NCBI GenBank assembly: GCA_002490995.1
Contig: DKVC01000133.1
Coordinates: forward strand, 17,631-69,745
Direction: 5' to 3'
Length of the DNA stretch: 52,115 nt
Source: Lachnospiraceae bacterium UBA7188
GTDB lineage: Bacteria > Bacillota > Clostridia > Lachnospirales > Lachnospiraceae
The notes below the pieces were generated by a model. The model was not told the origin of the DNA, made no database searches, and saw only the letters and a program-made list of their open reading frames with translations. Both the position numbers and the translations under genes were made by a program. Positions 18,754 to 26,767 of the stretch are shown in pieces. Each line of letters starts with the position of its first letter. Position 1 is the first letter of the stretch.

Positions 18754-20247
18754 TCAGCTCAAATCATATTTTACCACATCTATCACAATCTGTCCATCCG
18801 CATAGAAAGAGATCCCCTCCGCGGACTGGTCCGTGTAAAACGTCAGGCTGAGCACCTGTTCCCCATTGTTCACAAATACCTCGGCGCTGAACCGGTCCAG
18901 AATGATCCTAAGCTTCAGCACCCCGTCCCTCACCTGGACCAGGCTCCTGCGCTGATGGATGAACGCCCTCCTGGATCCTGAGAACTTCCTGTCGATCTTC
19001 AGCAGGGACTCATGAGGCCGGAAACTGATTGCGGTATGACACACCTCATCCTGTGCAAATCGGAGGGCAAATTTCTGAAGCCCCTTCTCTCCCCCAAGTG
19101 CCTCATCCACATGGAGCGTCAGTTCCATATCGATCCTTCTCCCGCTCACCCCTGGCAGCGAAGACGTACCCTCAATAACCACATGCTCATGGCGCACTTC
19201 CCCGCTGCGCAGCCTCTCCAGTTCCCGCACCGGCTTCTGGATCAGCCTGCCGTTTTCTATGGACAGTTCCCTGGGAAGGCTCATCTGCCCGAACCAGGCA
19301 TGCTTCTTATCCCGCAGATTACTGGTATCCCAGTTCTGCATCCAGCCGATCATGATCCTCCTGCCGTCCGGAGCCAGCAGGGTCTGGGGCGCATAAAAGT
19401 CAATGCCGTAATCCACCGCCTGATCCCGCTCCTCCAGGAAGACATGCTTCTCCTGGTCGTAGCTTCCGATGAGGCACAGCGTCCCGTTTCCGTTATGATA
19501 CTCGAAGCCCTTGGGCATCATGTCCTGGGGACTGGTGAGCAGCACATATTTCCCGTCCAACCGGAAGAAATCCGGACACTCCCACATCCTGCCGAACCTG
19601 CCTTTATTTTCCGCCAGAATGCTGACGAACTCCCACCGGAACCCATCCTCGCTTCGGTAGAGCAGAATCCTGCCGTCATGGTCCTCCGTACAGTTTCCCA
19701 CGACACAACGATAAGTCCCGTCCTCCGCCGCCCACACCTTGGGATCCCGGAAGTCATTCCTGCTGCCCCCTTCCGGCAGATCCTCCGCATCCAGTACCGG
19801 ATTCCGGGAATCTTTCTCGTAATCCCGGCCGTCTCCCACGGCGATACACTGTGTCTGAATATCCTTGAAACTGCCGTCGATCCGGGGTTCCTTCACCACT
19901 CCTGTATACATCAGCAGCTGCCTGCCGTCTGGCAGTTCCATGGCGCTTCCGGAAAAACACCCGTCCTTGTCATAAGAAACATCCGGTGCAAGAGCCGCGG
20001 GAAGATATTCCCAGTGCAGCAGATCCTTACTCACCGCATGCCCCCAATGCATCTGATTCCACACGGAATCATAAGGGTAGTATTGATAAAACAGATGATA
20101 CTCGCCCTTGTAAAAGGAAAAACCGTTGGGATCGTTCATCCACCCCACCCTGGGGCACAGATGAAACATTGGGCGCTCCTCCTCCCGGATCCCCTTTTCC
20201 ATTGTCTCTTCATACTTTCTCGCTTCCCGCAAAGTCTGGCTTACCAT
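18754..20247 (-). CDS. scrB: GH32 sucrose-6-phosphate hydrolase / beta-fructofuranosidase
   Basis: A 497-residue cytoplasmic enzyme with all three GH32 catalytic signatures: WMNDPNG with the nucleophile Asp (about residue 37), FRDPKVW, and WECPDFF with the acid/base Glu. The C-terminal beta-sandwich follows (SAEVFVNNGEQVLSLTFYTD). Length and order match ScrB/SacA-type invertases that hydrolyse sucrose, sucrose-6-phosphate or short fructo-oligosaccharides. No PTS sucrose permease is seen here, so unphosphorylated substrate delivered by the ABC importers is plausible. It is divergent from the LacI-type gene at 20329. The start has GGAGGA 7 bases upstream. Confidence 0.88.
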   Translation of the reverse strand: MVSQTLREARKYEETMEKGIREEERPMFHLCPRVGWMNDPNGFSFYKGEYHLFYQYYPYDSVWNQMHWGHAVSKDLLHWEYLPAALAPDVSYDKDGCFSGSAMELPDGRQLLMYTGVVKEPRIDGSFKDIQTQCIAVGDGRDYEKDSRNPVLDAEDLPEGGSRNDFRDPKVWAAEDGTYRCVVGNCTEDHDGRILLYRSEDGFRWEFVSILAENKGRFGRMWECPDFFRLDGKYVLLTSPQDMMPKGFEYHNGNGTLCLIGSYDQEKHVFLEERDQAVDYGIDFYAPQTLLAPDGRRIMIGWMQNWDTSNLRDKKHAWFGQMSLPRELSIENGRLIQKPVRELERLRSGEVRHEHVVIEGTSSLPGVSGRRIDMELTLHVDEALGGEKGLQKFALRFAQDEVCHTAISFRPHESLLKIDRKFSGSRRAFIHQRRSLVQVRDGVLKLRIILDRFSAEVFVNNGEQVLSLTFYTDQSAEGISFYADGQIVIDVVKYDLS

Positions 20248-20328
20248 AGAAATCCTCCTAAAACACTTGCTTTCTTTTCCAAAATCAGCTAGTATAGAAT
20301 CAGTTTATTCCCCACGAAGGAGATATTT
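20248..20328. promoter_or_regulatory. Divergent promoter region between scrB-like and lacI-like genes
   Basis: Only 81 bases separate the two divergent starts, so both promoters and any operator must overlap. For the rightward gene, TATAGA within CTAGTATAGAATC is a possible -10 and TTGCTT or TTTCTT a weak -35. GAAGGAG precedes its ATG. I see no clean palindromic operator. Confidence 0.4.
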
Positions 20329-21402
20329 ATGAAAACAAAAGTTACCATCCAGGATATCGCTGATGCCCTGAACCTTTCCCGCATCACGGTATCTAAAGTA
20401 TTGAACAATTCCCCCAATGTCTCTGCCGAAACCAGAGCCCTGGTGCTGAAAAAAGCCCAGGAAATGAATTATAAATATGCCAGTGCGGCTTCCCGCCCCA
20501 ATACGCAGGCTCCCTCCCAGCAGATAAAAAGCTTTGCCTTCCTGATGCACCTTACCCCCGATGCCTTCCACATCGGCTCCGGTATCATCACCCAGCTGGA
20601 ACAGGAAATCCGCTTTAAAGGATATTCCCTCACCCTCCACAGCATTACGGACCAGGACATCGATTCCTTAAGCCTCCCGCCCAATCTGAATAAAAACCAG
20701 ACAGCGGCCATCGTCTGCCTGGAACTGTTCCATCCGGAGTACAGCAGGCTGGTCTGCTCCCTGGGAATCCCGGTGCTGTTCATTGATGCCTGCATTGATT
20801 TCCACTCCCTGGATCTGAACTGTCCCCTGCTGCTGATGGAGAACCGCAGCAGCACCTGCCAGATGCTTTCCGCCCTCTGCCGGAAGTACAGCTTAGTCTC
20901 CATGGGTTTCGTAGGCGACTGCCGCCACTGCATCAGCTTCCGCGAGCGCTACGAGTCCTTTCTGCTGACTGCCGCGGAGTACGGCGTGGAAACCGGCCCC
21001 TACAATCTCATCGACGACGACGCTTTCTACAGCCGGGAGGGCTGGATCACGGAACAGCTGCGGAAAATGGAACACATGCCACAGCTTTTTTTCTGTGCCA
21101 ATGACGTGCTGGCCATGGCTCTCATCCAGTCACTGGCAGAGCTGGACATCCAGGTTCCCGGGGATGTGATGGTGTGCGGCTTCGATGGTATCCCTTCCAT
21201 GAACCACCTTATGAACAGCCTTACCACCGTCCACATTCCCTGCGGAAAGCTAGGTACATGCGCCGCACAGTTTCTGTTCCGTAAAATAGAGAATCCCGAC
21301 ACCCTCGCCGGAACCATCTACCTGGGTACGGAGGTTGATTTCCGTGAGACAGCTCCTTGCTTCTCGGAAGTCGCTGCACAGCCGGAAACTCCCGATACTT
21401 AA
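20329..21402 (+). CDS. LacI-family transcriptional regulator
   Basis: A 357-residue regulator with the standard N-terminal DNA-binding domain (TIQDIADALNLSRITVSKVL, NNSPNVSAETRALVLKKAQE) and a sugar-sensing domain ending in VPGDVMVCGFDGIPSMNHLM. It resembles the LacI protein at 17549-18637 in the HTH and in core segments such as SITDQDIDSLSLPPN, suggesting an old duplication. Being divergent from the ScrB-like gene over 81 bases, it probably represses that gene and itself in the absence of a fructosyl sugar. Confidence 0.9.
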   Translation: MKTKVTIQDIADALNLSRITVSKVLNNSPNVSAETRALVLKKAQEMNYKYASAASRPNTQAPSQQIKSFAFLMHLTPDAFHIGSGIITQLEQEIRFKGYSLTLHSITDQDIDSLSLPPNLNKNQTAAIVCLELFHPEYSRLVCSLGIPVLFIDACIDFHSLDLNCPLLLMENRSSTCQMLSALCRKYSLVSMGFVGDCRHCISFRERYESFLLTAAEYGVETGPYNLIDDDAFYSREGWITEQLRKMEHMPQLFFCANDVLAMALIQSLAELDIQVPGDVMVCGFDGIPSMNHLMNSLTTVHIPCGKLGTCAAQFLFRKIENPDTLAGTIYLGTEVDFRETAPCFSEVAAQPETPDT

Positions 21403-21454
21403 CAGCAAGCCTCTGCCCGTTCTGCCCAAACCGGAGTTCGGTCCTGTGCAGTAC

Positions 21455-21580
21455 GGGCTTCCGGCAGCAGGTTCATTATCCGCTCCGCGAAAAACGGGAT
21501 TCACTCTCGTCCGCGCCGGGCTTTCGGCAGCGGCTTCCCTACACCTCCCGGCAAACCGGGATAACGACTTTCCCGCGACA
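21455..21580. repeat. Imperfect tandem repeat between lacI-like and GH32 genes
   Basis: Two GC-rich units of roughly 60 bases follow each other, the first starting CGGGCTTCCGGCAGCAGG (about 21465) and the second CGGGCTTTCGGCAGCGGC (about 21518). Both later carry a gGGGAT or CGGGAT step (ACGGGATTC, CCGGGATAAC). The segment lies between two converging genes and has no reading frame I believe; a terminator role is possible. Confidence 0.35.
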
Positions 21581-21613
21581 AGTTAACTTTATTTACCAGA
21601 TTATCCGGCCGCC

Positions 21614-23272
21614 TTACCTGGCCGCCGGACTCCTGACAACGATATCACTGAATACCGCATCCGTATCATTTGCAAAAATGCCCCAGTGCGCCCCGTCCAC
21701 GGATTTATAGATCCGGTTGCTCAGCGCCTTGGTCTCGTCTATATAGAGAACCACGATCTCATTCTCCATCACCAGCTTCACATGATATTCCTTATCCGGT
21801 TCGAAGATAAAATCCGTGGAGATCACCGGCTCCACATAAGGAATCCTGGAAAGTACACAGCCCTCATAATGGATGGAATTGTTCTTCGCATCCAAGACCA
21901 GTCCCGTATATTTTTCATATTCCTGCCCCATGCCGAAGGCAAAGCCCGCATATCCGTCCTTCCCCAAAGAAACCGTGCATTCCACAAGAGCCGTGGGCTC
22001 CCGCATGCCGAAGTCCGCCAGAGCCGTCTCATCCGAACCGGCAGACAGCTTATAGCCGCCCTCCTGGGCCTGTGCATTGCCCAATGTCCCCGCCAGAGCA
22101 GGCTCTGCTATTTCCGTAAAGTATTCCTCCAGCCCAGAAGGCTCCTTCACCCCCAGGGTGCCGTCCTCCTTCTGCACCAGTTCATGGATCAGCAGGCTTC
22201 CCGCCCAGTTATAGTTTCCCGTATCCTGAGGCTCCGGCTTACGCCCCACCCATCCGCAGAGATATCGCTTCCCTTCATACTCTGCCGTTTTGGCCGCATA
22301 AAAGCAGAAGCCCGTGCCATCCAGCACATTTCTCTCCGGCTCAGTGAAGGGCCCATAAATCGAATCGGCCATGGCATAATAGGTCACCATATCCCAGCTG
22401 TAGAAGAGATAATAGTGATCCCCCATCTTGAACAGATCGGGACACTCCAGCATATACTGCTTTTCCGGCGCATAGAGAGGATCGCACAAGGCCCACTGAG
22501 AGAGATCCGTGGAAGTATACCGGGCCACCACGCCCCCCAGGCTCTCCTCTCTGGCGGCAATCAGAAGCCAGTAGCACTCCTCCTCCTCATTCCAGAATAC
22601 ATAAGGATCCCGGAAATCATCCCCGGAATAATTCTCCGCGGCATAGAAGGTGTCCTCCGGAATCTTTGTCCAGTTCACATTGTCCTCGCTGACAGCGTGC
22701 ATCACACACTCCTTGTCAAGCCCCTTCTCTGGGAAGGAATCATTGTGTCCCGTATAAAAGCAATGATATTTTCCGTCCTGAGCCTTCAGTACGCTCCCCG
22801 TGCCGATAGCCAGGTCCGGGTCTTCGCTTGATGCGCCGAAAGGAACCGCCAGCCCGTCATCTCTGTATTCATAAAAATTTGTGGTGGAGAACTTATAAAT
22901 CGGATGGTATCCTGCTCCGTTATGATCCGTATCATACAAATAATACAATTGAAGCCCATTCTCATCCGCCATCGGCATTACATCGCCAACCCACGCATCA
23001 TCGGAAGTAGGGTAAAGGCGGTAAGGAACACTTTCATACTGCCCCACATTCTCTGCCTCGCTTTCCTCTGCCGCTTTTATTGTCAGATCCTCAGACGCAT
23101 CCGGCTCCTGCGTCTCAAGGCTTCCCTGTCCCGAATTCCGGGCGCTGTCCGTTTCCTGCCCCTCAAGACTGCCCTGCTCCGAATTCCGAGCACCATCCGG
23201 CTCCTGCCCTGAACATGCGGTGACTGTCACCAGGCAGGATGTCAATAACAGGAAAAAGATTCTTTTTTTCAT
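21614..23272 (-). CDS. Surface-anchored GH32-like lipoprotein
   Basis: From ATG at 23272 (GAGGTG upstream; the longer upstream extension lacks a signal) the protein is 552 residues. It has a lipoprotein signal peptide ending VTVTAC, a linker with a duplicated 16-residue unit, then a GH32 propeller and a beta-sandwich. RDP (DDFRDPYVFWNEEE) and acid/base (LECPDLFKMGDHYYLF) motifs are present, while the nucleophile region reads GDVMPMADENGLQLYYL instead of NDPNG, as in the cytoplasmic paralogue at 16112. It probably attacks a fructan or fructosyl oligosaccharide outside the cell and feeds the adjacent importer, whose binding protein is encoded just upstream. Confidence 0.82.
   Translation of the reverse strand: MKKRIFFLLLTSCLVTVTACSGQEPDGARNSEQGSLEGQETDSARNSGQGSLETQEPDASEDLTIKAAEESEAENVGQYESVPYRLYPTSDDAWVGDVMPMADENGLQLYYLYDTDHNGAGYHPIYKFSTTNFYEYRDDGLAVPFGASSEDPDLAIGTGSVLKAQDGKYHCFYTGHNDSFPEKGLDKECVMHAVSEDNVNWTKIPEDTFYAAENYSGDDFRDPYVFWNEEEECYWLLIAAREESLGGVVARYTSTDLSQWALCDPLYAPEKQYMLECPDLFKMGDHYYLFYSWDMVTYYAMADSIYGPFTEPERNVLDGTGFCFYAAKTAEYEGKRYLCGWVGRKPEPQDTGNYNWAGSLLIHELVQKEDGTLGVKEPSGLEEYFTEIAEPALAGTLGNAQAQEGGYKLSAGSDETALADFGMREPTALVECTVSLGKDGYAGFAFGMGQEYEKYTGLVLDAKNNSIHYEGCVLSRIPYVEPVISTDFIFEPDKEYHVKLVMENEIVVLYIDETKALSNRIYKSVDGAHWGIFANDTDAVFSDIVVRSPAAR
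23114..23209 (-). repeat. 48-bp tandem duplication in the GH32 lipoprotein linker
   Basis: Two adjacent 48-base units encode GQEPDGARNSEQGSLE and GQETDSARNSGQGSLE, with a third partial unit (TQEPD). The repeat is in frame and lies between the lipidated Cys and the catalytic domain, so copy number would set the length of the tether. Confidence 0.8.
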
Positions 23273-23383
23273 ATCGTCACCTCTCAGTTTCACTCTGCAG
23301 CCGCCCACAGAAAACAATATGAGCGGCCGCACTTTAGGGTTATATAAAAAAGCTGATAGGGTGAAACCTTACTACAATGGGAC

Positions 23384-24805
23384 TCAGTTCCCAAGGGTGA
23401 TAGTCGCGCCTTCCTTGATCTGCTCGTCCGCGTTGGTGGCGAAAGTGCTCACCGGCGTACCTTCGATCAGTCCGGAATGGATCGTCCAGTTTGCATCCCA
23501 GTACTTCTCAATGCCGATAGGCGAGAACTTGATGTGCTCTTTCAGGGTGTTCATCAGGTCAACCTGCTCCTGGCCGTACTTTTCGATCTGATCCTTCTCC
23601 TCAAAGGCGTGCTGCAGCTCATACGCCATTCTGATAAAGACTGCCGCGCCTTCAGGATTCTTGCTGGTCACAGGAATGGAGAAGCCTGTGAGGGCGCCTC
23701 CGCAGTCATAATCCTGCCCGGAAGGGCCTTTTGGCATGGGAGCCCATTCGATCTCATAATCGCAGTCATATACCGTCATCGCCGCAAAGCCATATTCGCA
23801 GGTCATGCCCAGCTTGCCGCTCTTGAAATCGCTGACGAATTTATCGCCGTCGGGAATCATCATGAATTTGTCCGTGGTATAGGCATTCTGCAGGAAAGTG
23901 AAAGCTTCTGTCGCCTGGGGCGTGGTATAGTTGCTCGACACCCCGTCCGCGGAGGCATAGTTAATGCTGGTGATGCCATCGGTAGCCAGGATCTGGGTAT
24001 AAATGCCGTCCCACCAGCCAAAGCCGTAGATATCGTTGACGCCGTCTCCGTCCGTATCCCCGGTCAGCTGCAGTCCAACCTCACGGAAGGTATCCCAAGT
24101 CCAGTTTCCCTCTTTGAAATACTCCATGGGCGTCTTTATACCCATCTGGTCAAACAGTGTCTTATTGTAGCTGATGACAACAGGAGAAGCGCTTGCGCCT
24201 ACGGCATAGGGCACACCGCCGAAGGTGAACGCCTGGGTTATGCTGTCATACCAGAAATCATCGTTTACATCGACATACTGTGAAATATCCTGCATCACCT
24301 TCTTGGCTCCGTAGGTGGGGTAATTCTGGTCATGGGCCTGGGCCAGGTCGCACACCTCGCCGGCATTGACCTTAGAGATTACCGTCTCCTGCTGCTCGCC
24401 CCAGCCTACGCCGATCACTTCTACCTTTCCTCCGTATTTTTCCTCAAAAGCCTGCTTGGTGGACCATACCAGATTAAAGGCTTCCTTTCCCTCTGCCTTC
24501 CTGTCCTCCACTTCTTTGTTCCACGCCTCTTCCGTCATGTCCCAGACGATGACCAGATCGGCATTCTCCAGGGTATCCGGCAGCGCGCTGGCTGTTTCTC
24601 CGCCGCTTTCCTGGCTGCCGCTCTCCTGGCCGCCGCTTTCCTGGCTGTCATTTTCTCCAGCGCTGCTCTGATCCTCGCCGGCGGCATTTCCGCCGGGATT
24701 GCTGCTTCCCGGCTTCTTATCCCCATTCCCGGGATCTCCGCCGCAGGCTGCAAGGGACAGTGTGCACACGATTGCCATTGCTGTTGCTAAAAATTTCTTT
24801 TTCAT
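23384..24805 (-). CDS. Extracellular sugar-binding lipoprotein (family 1)
   Basis: A 473-residue lipoprotein (lipobox SLAAC) with a long low-complexity linker in which QESGGQESGSQESGG repeats, followed by a family 1 solute-binding domain: KVEVIGVGWGEQQETVISKV, a conserved PYAVGASASPVVISYNKTLF strand-helix, and EYFKEGNWTWDTFREVGLQL. It ends the operon that contains the two permeases at 24824-26765 and is their likely partner. The GH32 lipoprotein gene follows on the same strand, which suggests fructosyl oligosaccharides as ligand (inference). ATPase subunits are not encoded here, as is usual for such importers, which share an MsmK/UgpC-type ATPase. Confidence 0.88.
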   Translation of the reverse strand: MKKKFLATAMAIVCTLSLAACGGDPGNGDKKPGSSNPGGNAAGEDQSSAGENDSQESGGQESGSQESGGETASALPDTLENADLVIVWDMTEEAWNKEVEDRKAEGKEAFNLVWSTKQAFEEKYGGKVEVIGVGWGEQQETVISKVNAGEVCDLAQAHDQNYPTYGAKKVMQDISQYVDVNDDFWYDSITQAFTFGGVPYAVGASASPVVISYNKTLFDQMGIKTPMEYFKEGNWTWDTFREVGLQLTGDTDGDGVNDIYGFGWWDGIYTQILATDGITSINYASADGVSSNYTTPQATEAFTFLQNAYTTDKFMMIPDGDKFVSDFKSGKLGMTCEYGFAAMTVYDCDYEIEWAPMPKGPSGQDYDCGGALTGFSIPVTSKNPEGAAVFIRMAYELQHAFEEKDQIEKYGQEQVDLMNTLKEHIKFSPIGIEKYWDANWTIHSGLIEGTPVSTFATNADEQIKEGATITLGN

Positions 24806-24823
24806 CTTAACCTCTCCTTTTCT

Positions 24824-25795
24824 TTATTTGATACCTATATGTTCTATGCTGTCAGCAAGCTTCCTTTGGGTCACTATGTACAGCAAAAACATCGGAAGTA
24901 TGACCAACAGGCATCCTGCCTGGATCCTGGTCTGGACCCTTATGGGGTCGAATTCTGTCTGCCCGCCTATCACCGCGGCCAAGTCCATCCTAAGGGAAGA
25001 CAACGCCACGATCAGCGTCCTCTTGGAGGTTCCCAACAGCTGCTTAGACAGATAATAATCATTGAAATGCCACACAAAAGAGAACAGGAATACGGTTATG
25101 ATGGCATTCTTTGCATTGGGCAGCATAATGTGGGTGAACGTCCTCAGGGGACCGCTGCCATCCACATAGGCGGATTCCTCCAAAGCGGCCGACATTCCCT
25201 CGAAAAACTGCTTGAATATGTAGATATACAAACCGGATCGGATCCCTGAACCCAGCGCGGATGGAATGAAGAACGCCAGGTTGTTCCCGATGAGGTTGAT
25301 CATCGTCTCGCTTCCCGTGACCTTGGAGATCAGCGTCATGATTCCCAGCGGGTCGAAATATCTCATATTCATGTAATAGGGCAGAATGATTGTCTGGGTG
25401 GGCACGATCAGTGTCAGGATTACACAGACAAAGAATACATTCTTCAGCGGGAATTTGAATCTCGCAAACCCATATCCCGCCAACGCGCAGGAAGCCACGT
25501 CCAGCAGCGCGCAGCCCAGACCGATCAAAAGGCTCCGCAACAGCGCGTCCAGGTATTTCATGGTCTTGAACGCATCCGTAAAGCCCGTCGCGGAATAATG
25601 CTTCGGTATCCATATGACGCTGGGGTCATAAGAATCGATGGGAGCCTTGATGGAAGCGCTTATCATGTAGAGAACCGGATAAAGCAGCTGATACGCCAGC
25701 AGGATCAGAATGGCGTACCGCGCGATGGGTCCGATCCATTTCCCTGTCTTAAATCGGTATAAGAAGCTTTCTTTCATATGCTGCATCTTATTCAT
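24824..25795 (-). CDS. Sugar ABC transporter permease, MalG/LacG type
   Basis: A 323-residue inner-membrane protein with six predicted helices (YAILILLAYQLLYPVLYMIS, then others) and the EAA loop of binding-protein-dependent permeases (LEESAYVDGSGPLRTFTHIM, with LPNAKNA). The C-terminus ends LYIVTQRKLADSIEHIGIK, the pattern of the second permease in sugar importers. GGAGGTG precedes ATG. It lies between the partner permease and the binding-protein gene. The loop between the last two helices (SKRTLIVALSSLRMDLAAVI) is longer than in MalG. Confidence 0.88.
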   Translation of the reverse strand: MNKMQHMKESFLYRFKTGKWIGPIARYAILILLAYQLLYPVLYMISASIKAPIDSYDPSVIWIPKHYSATGFTDAFKTMKYLDALLRSLLIGLGCALLDVASCALAGYGFARFKFPLKNVFFVCVILTLIVPTQTIILPYYMNMRYFDPLGIMTLISKVTGSETMINLIGNNLAFFIPSALGSGIRSGLYIYIFKQFFEGMSAALEESAYVDGSGPLRTFTHIMLPNAKNAIITVFLFSFVWHFNDYYLSKQLLGTSKRTLIVALSSLRMDLAAVIGGQTEFDPIRVQTRIQAGCLLVILPMFLLYIVTQRKLADSIEHIGIK

Positions 25796-25874
25796 ATTTA
25801 CACCTCCATGCCCGCCGCTGCGGGCATTATTTTCGATATTGGGACGTTTACCCCCAAACTTACACCCTCCATAT

Positions 25875-26765
25875 TTAATCGTCCGCCTGTACGATAAAGC
25901 GCTTCATCACCAGATATACAATCACCAGAACCACTCCTATCATAAGGAAATACAAAATGGACAAAGCGCTGGAATAGCCGAAACGCATATTGGTAAATGC
26001 CATGTCGTAAATCATCTTGATGATGGTATTCCCGAAATCCGAGAATATGTCGATGACACTGTATACAATATTCAGCAGGATCATGGGAGTCAGCATGGGC
26101 AGAGTAATCTTGAAGAACTGCTCCAGCGCGTTGGCGCCTTCAATATCCGCCGCCTCATAAACGTAGCCCGGAATATTGTGAAGCCCCGCCAAGAAAAGCA
26201 ATATCTGTACGCCGGAACGCCATGTCAGGTCAAAAATCTTGCTTATGGTATTATTGATGAATCCGATAATGTCCTGGGATAATCCCATTGCCGTAAACAA
26301 ACCGGTAAGCCCGCTCCCTGAGAACAAGGTTGCCGTCTCGGCGCCTTTAACCCCGGTAGAGAAGACATCCGTCTTCAGGATGTCCATCAATACACCCGAG
26401 CCGATGATGACGGGCAGGAATGCAATTGCCCTCATCGTAGTCCGCCCTACATATTCCTTCTTCAAAAGCAGAGCGAAGCAGATGCTGTATACCAGAATCA
26501 ACGGCACGGTCACCAGATCCTTCAGGGAACCGGCGCACTGGATCAGGAATTCTGTATCCCGAAACAGCGCATAGGAGAAATTAAATGACCCGATCCATTC
26601 GCCGGCCATCCCTTCCGGCGCGGGTGACAGATCCTGAAACGCGTAGAGACAGGACTGCACAAAGGGGACTACGAAAAAGAGCAGGAATCCCACCAGCCAG
26701 GGCGTGATAAACAGGAAACCGTAAATCTTCTTTTTCTGATAATAAGGAATCATCTTCTTTTTCAT
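25875..26765 (-). CDS. Sugar ABC transporter permease, MalF/UgpA type
   Basis: A 296-residue protein starting with a basic N-terminus and six membrane helices (GFLFITPWLVGFLLFFVVPF). The EAA loop is YEAADIEGANALEQFFKITL followed by PMLTPMILLNIVYS. It is the partner of the MalG-type permease at 24824. Its ribosome site (AAGGAGAT) lies within the end of the DUF5696-type gene, whose stop is 2 bases before this start, so the two are translationally coupled. This coupling ties the unknown DUF5696-type protein to sugar import. Confidence 0.88.
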   Translation of the reverse strand: MKKKMIPYYQKKKIYGFLFITPWLVGFLLFFVVPFVQSCLYAFQDLSPAPEGMAGEWIGSFNFSYALFRDTEFLIQCAGSLKDLVTVPLILVYSICFALLLKKEYVGRTTMRAIAFLPVIIGSGVLMDILKTDVFSTGVKGAETATLFSGSGLTGLFTAMGLSQDIIGFINNTISKIFDLTWRSGVQILLFLAGLHNIPGYVYEAADIEGANALEQFFKITLPMLTPMILLNIVYSVIDIFSDFGNTIIKMIYDMAFTNMRFGYSSALSILYFLMIGVVLVIVYLVMKRFIVQADD

Positions 26766-26767
26766 AT

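Noticed and set aside
23325..23383. GCGGCCGC-containing stretch considered as a terminator after the binding-protein gene
   Set aside because: The palindrome is only the 8-base site itself; no stable stem with a U-tract was found.
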